Shown piece after piece: positions 25,894 to 36,357 of a stretch of 64,000 nucleotides of DNA. The stretch spans positions 1 to 64,000 of the forward strand of contig VZSF01004751.1 in the NCBI GenBank assembly GCA_013398295.1, written 5' to 3'. Below the pieces are notes generated by a model. The model ran no database searches. It saw nothing but the letters and a program-made list of their open reading frames with translations, and was not told the DNA's origin. Origin of the DNA: Chionis minor (taxonomy: Eukaryota; Chordata; Aves; Charadriiformes; Chionididae). Position 1 is the stretch's first letter. Each line of letters starts with the position of its first letter. Position numbers and translations under genes: made by a program.

Positions 25894-28800
25894 AAAAGAG
25901 AGAAAAAATGTTGCTCCCTTCAGAGCAGTATTGTGACTTCATCTGGGGTCAGCAAAGCATCCGTCTGTCTGTGTCAGGACTGCCAAGGACTGCCAGGGCC
26001 CCGCTGCCCACTTTGCTCGTGCCAGGGTGCCAGAGAGCTAGCGTGGCTGCTGCTGGCGGGACTGGGGCTTGGGCCACAGCAGCTTTCCTGCTGGGAAAGA
26101 GGGAGATCCCTCTCAGGAAGCAGCAGGCACAACTGCCCCAATGTCTTCCACTATTACCGATCAACAAGCCCAGATCTCCTCCCATCCCCAGTACATCCAC
26201 CGCTTCTCTATCATGATTTCCCGTGAAAAAGCACCCCTGCCTCCCTCATGCTCCTGCCCATCATCCTTGGTCCAGCAATATTTGATTTTACAGGTGGTTC
26301 TGAGAAGCCTTGGGCTAATTCAGGTCAAACTCTTTTGCATGTGCGATCTCTTGAGACCTTACACTTGCTCGGGTACTTCAGGGATTGCTGCATTCCGGAA
26401 AAGCAGATGCGGTATAAAGCTATCTGGAGTGGATATGAGCTATGGACTCTACCTCTCATATCAAGCCTATTTGGAAAAGTATAAATTAAACGACACTGTA
26501 GAACTCTTCAGCTTTGGGTGGGAAAAGATGCTTCATTTGTTACTCTTTTACAGCTGCTTATAATATGTGCCTATGATTACTTAAAGTTGTGTAGACCACA
26601 GGACAGTATTTGCTTTTAAACCCCAGCCTCCTTTTCAGAGGGAGGACTGGGTCACTCAGGTGTTGGAGCTAGAAGGGTTTGCACTTTTTGTATTTCAAAG
26701 TCTGCCTAACTCGGGCCTGAGCACGAAGAGAGCCTACTCTCCGCAAGACGATTACACAGTGAAACCTGAAACAAAAGTTTTGAAATCAAATCATGGACTG
26801 CGCCCCTGTTTATTTGTCAGGGGAAAGCACGATTTAACATTTAAGGATGTGGAGCTGGCAAAAAATGCATTAAGCAGAGCATTTTAGGCACCATGAGGTT
26901 TTTGGTCAAATGTAGAGACTAAGGCCAGTTGATTTAATTCGCTTTTTATTCGAGCTGAGGGTCCCTTCTGACTTAAATTTGCTTTCATTGAGGTATGTGT
27001 AGTGTGTGTCCCCTGCATGTCTCCTCTCTCTGTGCCTCACTACTCCTGACTGGTAAAATTCTGAACTAGGAGTCACACAAGCAGAAAACCATGAACCAAG
27101 GAGCTACGCTCAAGGGAAAGCTTTGCCCTGTTCCAAGGCAGGGCTTAGCCTCCCTCTTGCTTCTTGCGTGTTTGATATCAGAGTTTTCAGATGGGGCATT
27201 TCAATAGCAACACACAGCTTACTCCCATATATTCAACAAATAGGTTATTGACAGTGTTAGACCAGGGTGAGAGATAATAAAGGGCAAATATTTTCACAGT
27301 GCAATAAAGAGTGCAGCTCTGTTGTAAAGCTGAATGCTCATGCAGAGGGAAGACTTGATATATAGTGAGAAAGCCCCACAGCGCATGTATCCAGCTGCCT
27401 TCCCTAAAAGGCTCCTGACTTGATGTAATGTCTGTATAGTTGCTATTCTTTGCAAGTTCACTTCAACAGCTACATCCTGGTATCGAGTTTTGTTATATTA
27501 TACTGCCACACTAACGCTTACACGTTTGTTCTTGCTGATGAATGTCTCCTAATATTGAGTTATGTATCAGGTTATTGCAGGAAATCTGAGTGAAGATGTA
27601 ATATTTCACAGGCTTACCTTAAGAGGAAAGAACTGCTAATATCATGAATAATTTCTTACAATAGAGATCCAAGCTGTCAGCTCCAACTGTAATATCTGAG
27701 CCCCAAGGGAACTCAGGTTTTCATCTGGAGGTGTACAGATCCAAAGGAAAATTTGGCAGTGTTATCTTGACAGTGGTGGAGAGTTCTACTTCCTTACTCC
27801 AGAGTTCCGTTAAATACATCAATAGATACACCATATTATGAATTTTTAAGCACCTCTCCAGAGACAGTACTTAATACAGAATATTTGAGGACTCAGCCAC
27901 TGCAGGGTTTGTTCCGTGCCTTAGAAATGTTTCTGCTGGGTAAATTTCTGTGGGAGCAGAGTTCGGCCCTTTATTTTAATCTGTCTCCTTTCAAGATGAA
28001 TGTGTTTGTTCTTAAGGTCCAGGTGACATTGGCAGATTCCTTTAGCATCTCCAGACACCGTGGCTGGAAGATACTATAAATTTATTTTAAAGTGTAACAT
28101 TTTTTTAGCATTGACCAAGACAAAATGAAATGGTTTATTTTCAATGTTCTTACCATTTTCCTTGCAAAAACTCAAAGTTCCGCAAAGAAATTATTCCCCT
28201 TTTGAGGAGAAGCAAGAAGACTGTGTGTTCTTAAAGAGAATGTGAGCACTGAACGAGATCCTGGGATACCATCAGCATAGACTCTAAGCGTGTGAAATAC
28301 TTCCTGCCGTTGCTGCAGACTGGGGTTCTTGGAAACGACTCACAGATGTGAACAACCCAAAAGTGCTTTTTGCCCCACTTTTTAACAAGAGACAGGAACC
28401 ACCTTCAGCATCACCTGCAAGAAATGGGCTTGATTTTGCATGGTGGGGTGCACAGTTGAAATTAATGGCTGTTTCAAATCCTGCAGAAGACACGAGGGTT
28501 CTGCAGAAACTTTTGTGCTTAGAGGTTTGGTGGCAACCTCAGAAAGTTTCAGAGACAAGGTGGAAGAGTCCAACAGTGGTCATTTGGCAGTCTATGTGGT
28601 ACTGCGATCATTCCGACCCTGTGCACCAACAAATACACATAACTTTGCCATTTAAAGAGACTGAAAAAAATTAATGATACAGAATTTGCTTCACTTGCGC
28701 TAACAAAGGTCTTGCTCTGCAACCTGAAGTTCAACATATTCTGACATCTTGGTAGGGGAAGTGAATTTTTTTAAATGCATGACTTCATAATATATAAAGT

Positions 28801-30710
28801 CAGTTCCACCATTAAGCTTAATATATGACATTAATTATGTCAGAATTCTTTAAAACAACAAAATTCTTCCCAGTGTTATAGTTCAATTAGAAGAGATAGT
28901 TTTTAAGGCTGGGTAAAAAAAAAAATTAAAAATTCAAAACAATATTTTGGTGTTGGGCATTGCTTTGTCTTCAGCCTCTGGGCCTGCTGCTCAGCTGATG
29001 TAAATGTGGTAGATTTTTCACTTGCTTGTGCCAGCTTATTCTGAAACTAGCTGCTGTATTTAAAATAAAGCACTGATGACTGTATTTTTGGTGCACGTAC
29101 AGAAAGCATGTGAAAATAATCAAAGAAAATGAACTCGCAGCTAAATTTAAGGGAAGTCAAATGCGTGCAGGGCAGTAAGCAAGAACACACACCACTTCTG
29201 CAAGGAGAAAGCTTTGCACTCGGATGTAAAGATCAGCCAAGGAGAAAATGGTTAAAGAGGCAGGAAGGCTCATCAGCGAGGCCGGTGATCTGACGGCAGG
29301 TGCTCAGAGGTGTCTCATGTATCCACATGGTATTTCTTGAGCTAGTAAACACAGCAAGGGCAAAACCATGTTTGCAATTTGCAGGTAAAGAAAGGCTGTA
29401 TTTAAGTTTATTTATTACCTAAGCTATTTCTCTGCATCAGTATAAGCTTTCAAGCCAGGCTTAACCTGCAAGATCAGATACTGCTGGCAGAGCTGCTGTG
29501 TTAAAACAGAAATCGTGGTGCAAACCCAGTCTGCTTATACCAGGCTCCTTGCTCGAGTCGCTGCGGTCGTCTTGTCGCCTATATGAAAATCTGCTTGTAG
29601 GGCCAGAGAGATTGTTTTGGGCATCTTAAACACCTCTGCATAATCACGGCTGGTGGCTATTTGCGCATGCTTGGTGTGAAGCGGTGGCATGAACCTGTAT
29701 CCCAGTTTGCAGGGGATAATATCAAACACTTGACCACTTCCTTGAGCGTGCCCCTGCTGTCCTCAGGCTGTTCGACCAAGCAGATGTGGCTGGACCATCT
29801 GTTCTAGCTCTTCTTGCCAGTCCTTGCTGAAAGGTTCAGGGGTTTTTGGCTCAGTCTATCAAAATGTGTTCGATATGATAGCGCTGGCTGTTTAGAGTTG
29901 CTTACATGTGATAACTGCACGCATTTGCTTTCAAATTAAACCTTGTTTCAGAAGATTTGTAACAGTTGTGATGTTTTTTACTTCACGACATAAGGAGGAT
30001 GCTTATGTGTTGGAATAAGAAAGATGTCCTATGCAAATAGTAACTCCCTTATGCAAGGAAGAGTTAGGAGCTGTTCACTTAGGAATGGTGAACTGAAGCG
30101 TTTGAAAGAGGAAATATCTACCTCTCATTCATAAAACTTTGAAGTTATCCTAAAATGTAAGATCTGGATTTGTGGGGGGCAGGGAGGAGGTGGTGGTGGT
30201 GCTGGGCTCTTAAGCACTATCGATTTAACAGGAAAAAAGGGTTGGTACCTGGACAGAAATAGCATTATGGCTTAAATTAAGCAAAACATGCCTAATTGAA
30301 AGCAAGTGCCTTATCCCATCGCAATTAGCGGGATGTAAGTGCACGCCTGTGTTAGACACAGAGGCAGAGACTGCTGAATTGGTGCCTGAGTGAGGGACAA
30401 AACTAGTTTATTTATAAGCGCTCTATTTATAGCTTTTGCTGTGTTGGAATACACTAATTCATTTTAAGTGCTCTGTCTCTGCAAATGAGCTCATAGCTCT
30501 CAAGAAGGTGAAGTTCTCCATCTGTGCTGCCTTTTTGGATGCGGTCCTGCTCTCATTTAACACGTCTGAGCTCCTCACCGTGGAAAATACCACCTAGGAG
30601 GGAATCAAAATAATAGGCATGTCCCATAACAACCTGTTAATTTAGGAATGTATACCAGGAAGGCAATAGTTTCCTTTTTTGCTATGGGAGAGCTGGGTCA
30701 ACAGGGCAGA
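25894..30710. other. Unique sequence, no gene recognised
   Basis: A moderately G+C-rich stretch (about 25960-26200) opens frames on both strands without recognisable homology. About 30270-30480 is repeat-free with homeodomain-type cores (CCTAATTG, CAATTAG) and a small ATCCC/GGGAT inverted pair at 30313-30334, so it is a possible conserved non-coding element. A G-rich tract at 30173-30206 could form a G-quadruplex. Confidence 0.4.
30173..30206 (+). other. G-rich tract
   Basis: The sequence runs GGGGGGCAGGGAGGAGG, then GGT units and a final GGG. Most runs are only two G, so any quadruplex would be weak (two tetrads). The function is unknown. Confidence 0.4.
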
Positions 30711-30880
30711 ATCATAGAATCATAGAATCACTTGGGTTGGAAGAGACCTTCAAGATCATCGAGTCCAACCATAAACCTATGCCAAAACCACCCCTAAACC
30801 ACGGCCCTCAGCACCATGTCTACCCATCTTTTAAATACCTCCAGGGACAGCGATTCCACCACCTCCCTGGGCAGCCTGTT
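30711..30880 (-). mobile_element. CR1 LINE, 3' end fragment (minus strand)
   Basis: Two ATCATAGAAT units at the left, then CACTTGGGTTGGAAGAGACC and CCATAAACCTATGCCAAAAC, identical over about 75 bases to the reverse complement of the plus-strand copy at 8366-8472. It extends further 5' than that copy, into the TACCTCCAGGGACAGCGATT and CCTCCCTGGGCAGCCTGTT blocks, then breaks off at 30880 inside the part that normally continues toward ORF2. Only untranslated sequence and the extreme ORF2 end could be represented. No open coding fragment is left. Confidence 0.95.
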
Positions 30881-32066
30881 AGGGAAGGGCTTTGCTGAAG
30901 AGAGCTGGATCCAAGCGGAGCAGCGCACGATGCGGGTCCTGTCCATGGAAATACATCGGGGGGCTGCAGGGCTGGAGTGAGCCCAGGCACACAGCGCAGA
31001 GCACGTCCCTCGGACTGGCTGTCACCACAGGATGGCTGGTGTTTGGGTGAAAGCAGCAGAGACCATTCCCTTGCTGAGGCTGGGAAGCCACCAGGGAACG
31101 GCGCAGGGGAAGATGCTGCCCTGCCAGCCCCAAGGTCACCCCAAAACCCTTCACACAAGGCTGTTTACTAATGCCTTTCCATGCGTTTGAAGATTTGGTG
31201 CACAGATAGCAGGATGCATAGTCTACAGCATGGTTCTTGCTGAGCACCACTTGCCTCTTGATTTAGCTTAGAGTAGGCTCCGTGCTGGGAGAAAAGCAAA
31301 GCCCATGTGATACTGGCCTTCTGGAAGAGATAATATGGCTGGGCAGAGACAAGCCCCCCACCTCTAAGAAAATGTAAAATCAGATGAAGCTGAGCCTGGA
31401 GGAGACGCAGGGGATTTCTCTTCCTCCCCTTTAAACATGAGCTGCATGTGAAGCCATTATCCACATCCCTGGCGACATATGTATGAATATCAGGACATCT
31501 GCTTCAAAGAGCGCACCCTGGAAGTGGGAGGAGGTGTGTTTCGTGTGGGACAGGCTCCTGACTTGCATCTCTTTCAGGGAGCTCTGAGTCATTATTTGAT
31601 CCTGGTGAGCGTGGCAAAGGCTGTTCTGGGCTGGTCCCACGTTTCGGGCTCAACTCCTTCCTCATTTGTGGTCCTCTCCTAACGGCATCTTGAATTTCCA
31701 GTTTGGCCCTTGTCTAAATTTGAAACCAGACCAACCAGTCAAATCCCATCCCCAATCCAGGCAACCCCTAAGAAAACCCCACAGTCCTACTTTATTAATG
31801 GGTATGTTCCTAGGGAAGTCCTTGTCAAGGTGCCATCTGGAGCTCCAGGAGTGAAGGAGCAAACGGAAGCGGGTGACAGAATTATATGCAAATTTCACAA
31901 TACAACCACAATCTTGTGTTTACAAACCACACAGCCTCACCTTTGATCGCTTTCTCTTAAGCCCTGAGCACATAAAAGTGAGGAAATTAGACATGGCAAA
32001 ACATGTGCATTCCCCATGCTTGTTCTTTTCCAGAAACTACGAGAAAGCAAAGGGTAAAAAGGGCTC

Positions 32067-32112
32067 AAAAAAAAAAAAAAAAGGAAAAATAAAGAAATCA
32101 GAAAAAAAAGAA
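32067..32112. repeat. A-rich tract
   Basis: A 16-A run followed by an AAAAT/AAAG-rich stretch. No retrocopy structure was recognised upstream. Confidence 0.8.
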
Positions 32113-34069
32113 ACACGAGTTTGTTATTTTTTTTCTTTTAAAATATTAATACCTGTTTGGCTAAAGTGGCCTTCTCTTATGTCTCTCTCTCGAACACAAA
32201 AGAAACATTTTCAGGAGCACAGAGGATTTTTTCAATGCAGCCTGCTCTTGGCTTTATCTTTATTTTCTATCAAGTAACTGAAAACGAAACAAAGATCTCA
32301 GACATAGGTACATCTTTAAGAGAATTTGCTCACTCTTAACTTTGTTTGAATGGGTAAACCTCCTCACTGTTTGCCCTTAAAGCTGTTCTAACAGAGAGCT
32401 GTTTTATCAACACTGGCTGCTCAGTAAGGAGAGGCATTTTCTTCCACCTTCAGTGCGGTTTTCTATGCCACTGTTGGGGGGTGGGAAGTTGACCTTATGT
32501 GGACCCTCAAGACAAAACCAGAGGCTTTAAGCAAGTGAAGAATAGGCAAACACTAGCCAGCAGTTGCCATATACAGAGTACACTGCTCAAAAATCCCAGA
32601 AATCTCACTGATAGAGCGTTACACTGTGACTGGATAGGGCTTCTCCCCTTGTAATTTATACATGTGTCAATAGGAGATTACGCCTGTAAGTACAGATTTG
32701 GCAAACTCACTTCTAGTGTTTATTATGGAATTTTTCAGGAGAAAAGTAAAAAAAAAATACTGCAGGTATTTTAGCCAGTCACAGTGCTTTGGAATGATGA
32801 AACTGCCTCTGGAGCTGTTTTGCAAAAACTCTTAAACAAGGAGTTTAAACAATTTTTTTTTAAACAGCAGACAATTTTCTGGGCTTTGGGGAGAGGGGTT
32901 GGTTGTAGCCAAGAGCTTAACGTTCAAATTTACAGGGAAGCAGACATACAACAAATGGTCTGCTTGTAATTATTAATTCCTAAATCCAGGTATCTCTGAA
33001 TTTTGCAAAGGGTGAGAAGCAGATCTGAATTCTTCTGACTTTTGTCTCAGGGCTATGAGAAATCATCAACAGTTAAACAATGGCCTTAAAAATAAAACCT
33101 ATACTGTTGCACTGATGTTTTGATTTATCTCAAATCTATTGGGAATAGGTTCAAGATAAACTGATCTAAGCTAGTATTTAAACTGTAGCAAGAATGTCCA
33201 TGGATCTTTTGTAGTGATTTAATGGAATAAATTGGGGTAAAAAAAGTAGGGTACACTTCCTGGGCTTTTCCCAGGAGTGGGTTTGTATTTGAGGCACTGG
33301 AACAGCTTTTAGGAAATCTTGATTCTTTTTCTGGCTCTGCCAAGTCCTTTATCCGCTCTGTCCTTCTATTCCTCACTGTTCAAATAGCCATAACTAATAT
33401 ATCTCCGCCAGACATGTAGTGAGGGTGAAACCGTATTCGCTCAAAGACTAAATGACGTGTATGAAATGGAAAATATAAACATGTACAGGTGAAGTTTTTC
33501 AACATACTTTTTGTTACCATTCAAAAAACTCCAGATCCTGGAAATTTTACGCATTCTGTTAGAAACGGAAGTTTCTAACTGAAGTTTCTAATTGTATTGA
33601 TATGTTTAGCTCTGCTACAAGAAAGTGCAGGGAGTTCTGTTGTACTGCAAATGTCCTGCAGCTCTCCAGGAAGGACTGTGGCAGTTTGGTGTTCGGATGC
33701 CATAAATCGCAGATATTAGTATGCTTTTGCATAAAAACCCCTGAGATCTCCATAGCTGAAGCTTTCTCATGGACATGAGGATTCTTCAATGGATTCCAGT
33801 TGATTTTCACTGGATTTTCAATAGATTTCAGGGACTCAAGATTATTCCTAACCTACGTCTGCATATAAAAATAACTACCTCCGCATTCCAAAACCCCAAA
33901 TTATTTTTAAGTGGATTTAAACACAAAAAAGGTTTAAAACCCCCTGATGCTGAAGTACATCTTCATCTTCATTCCCCAAGCTTAATTTTAAAAGTCCCGA
34001 AGCCAACATAACTGTTTCTATTTTTCTTTTTTTTTTTAATTATTGAATTTCAACATATGTAATACAAAC

Positions 34070-34085
34070 ATCACAGCGCTGTGAT
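34070..34085. repeat. Perfect 16-bp palindrome
   Basis: ATCACAGCGCTGTGAT is its own reverse complement. It could be a symmetric protein-binding site or chance. It lies in AT-rich sequence after a T-rich tract. Confidence 0.9.
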
Positions 34086-36311
34086 CTAGGAAGTGCAACT
34101 TGCTCTTCATTCAGCTGAGATGACATAATGTGCTGCTTAGCCTGGAAGCCGTATTACATAAATATTGTTAATGACGAAACGTGGGCTGGGTGTTAAAGTA
34201 TTATGTCAGAGTAAGCCGAGGCAGTATCAGCGGCAAGGTTTTTCAGACATTATCTAAAATACGGCAGATGAGTGTCCCATTAGGAAAAATGTTTCTCAGG
34301 AGACAGGATTATGTATTGGTAATTCTTACTTTATTTGATCTGCTGGTGAAACATATGGAGAGAGATGTCTCGGTATGTGGAATGTAGCTATGCCTATTTG
34401 TGGATGGGGTGTGGTTTACTGCAAGATACCTCAATACAGCAATGAATAAAATGCCTTTTTTTCAGAGTTTGCATAATATTAGGGACAGCCATGCAAACAC
34501 AGACTCTACTGTCATCAAAACTCTTAATCAAGGGCCTAATAAAAACTCTCCACAAAGTCAATGGACTTTAGGAAGCAATTTATCTCAGCCTGAGCTAGAC
34601 ATTTACAATAAGTCAGATGAAGCGGTCCCTTTGCCTCTGGAAGTAGACAGACAACAGGTAAGCTATGCATTGTGTCTGAACTGGTTTGGTGGGAATTTTT
34701 AGCTTTCAGGTCTTCTACGTGAACTCTTGCTCCTACAGAAATTACTTTATGGTCTTTGTTGACTATATGGAGGAAATGGGATCTTAGATCTAAAGGGCTC
34801 ATTTGAAAGGCATGTATATGCACAAACGCACATGCTCAAATATTCACACATCACACACACAGGCAATAAAACCCATAGTTCGAAAACGCACTTTCAGAGC
34901 CTCTGCTACCACAGTATTGTGAGAAAGGTGCTGTCAGCTCAAGTACTGTAAGATTCAGTATTTTATCTCTATAGATTTTTCAAATGGAAATAATGCCAAA
35001 AAGGCATAAATTTGCTGTTAGCTTTTATTATTTTGTTTAGTTGGGATAATGATGAACAGCAGAATCCTCTGTCTTTTTGTTCACCATCTTTTTTGCAGTC
35101 ACTCTAGATTTGATTTCAGGCTGCACTGGGCGGTGCTCATTCAGACCGACTGCTTTCAATGGGATTTTTTTTTTTAATGTCAGATCACATCTATTGATTT
35201 AAGAATTTGCCACAGCGGGTTGCTGTTGTTTCTATTAATATAAAATAAATTGATAATGTCCCCTTAGTGCTGAGTAAAGAAAAAACAGCTTTATTTTGAA
35301 ACTGAGCTCCATCAAAACACAAATCCCACTATGAATAGAGAACCAAATGATTACAACAGCCATATGTTTATAAATGAGTAATAACCTTTACATCAGCAGA
35401 GTCCTTCACCAGGAACATCACAGATGGCGATATTTACAGTAGTTCTCTCTGAAGGGCTGACACCTATGGTGGGTGAGCCTCCGTTAGCACAAGCAATCTC
35501 AAAATGGCAATTTTTGACCTTCCAGGCCGGACAATGGAGGAGTTTCATTTTCCAGAGAATTTTTTGCCTCCCTTCTGTCATCAGTTTTGCCACGTTGCTT
35601 AGTGACCTTCCGGCACTTGACCAGTTGGCGATTTTCAGAATGCAGGAAAATGTTCCTGGAGAACAATGCAAATCCAAGTGCCAGCTTTCCTCAATACCCT
35701 GCTTTTGTATCTGTACAATTCAAAACCTGTAGGAGTTGGAGAGATATAATACTGCAGCAAGTAGGCCTCTAAACCAGCTATTGAAAATTCATATGTTTTG
35801 ATGAGATAGCACATAAAACAGTGACTGGCACCAGGCCACAGTCTGATTGCAAATGTTCATATTTGTTGGCAAAAACGAGTCTTCTGTGACCTCCCAAGGT
35901 CACCTCTCCAGATTTCTCTCTCTGATTCATCAGTAGCAGTTTTGTCAGTGTCTGCAAGCACACAACTATGAGCTCTTCTCTTTCTCCTCTGCTGGCCGAG
36001 CGCCACTTCTGAGCAATAAAGTTTCTGGAATTGCTTCTGAATATTGCTTGTGACACTTGCCCCACTCCAGCTCCCGCTGCTTGCAGAGAGATGGCAAGAG
36101 AGTGAGCAAAAGCTCACCCACGTGCAACATCAGAAAGTCAGCCGGCTGCCGGAATGCCACACAGACTACAAAAATGCTGTGAATTCGGAGCGTTCCGAGG
36201 CCAAGAAATTCTGTCCCAGGAGGAGCAGCGTCTTCTGAATGGGGAAGGGGATTTGGATGCCTGAGGCACACACTGAGATGCCTGGGTTTCTGGAAGATGC
36301 ATGAGGTTTCT

Positions 36312-36357
36312 GCCCTTGTTTGACCAGTCAGGTTCTGGTGGCTGGTCGAACAAGGGC
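36312..36357. repeat. Strong hairpin: 16-bp inverted repeat, 14-base loop
   Basis: The left arm GCCCTTGTTTGACCAG (36312-36327) pairs with CTGGTCGAACAAGGGC (36342-36357): 15 Watson-Crick pairs plus one G-T position in RNA. Pairing ends cleanly on the outer side, so the stem is shorter than a typical pre-miRNA. It may be a structural element, a mini-MITE remnant or chance. Confidence 0.85.

Larger units (their letters stand above)
30881..36311. other. Unique sequence, weak exon-like signal
   Basis: No gene proven. At 34466-34657 a 64-codon open segment is bounded by a strong acceptor (TGCCTTTTTTTCAG) and a good donor (CAACAG followed by GTAAGC), phase 0 at both ends. Its middle, however, includes an AGTCAATGGACTTTAGG motif typical of degenerate interspersed repeats. 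Overlapping frames on both strands at 35393-35732 and a 173-codon minus frame at 35966-36487 have no recognised homology. Confidence 0.4.

Noticed and set aside
25145..26563. Frames of 146 and 164 codons on the plus strand
   Set aside because: The first has no domain or splice support. The second runs through G+C-rich sequence open in several frames.
35393..35732. Overlapping 94- and 102-codon frames on opposite strands
   Set aside because: Neither resembles a known protein, and the minus frame is closed by a stop just inside its only reasonable acceptor.
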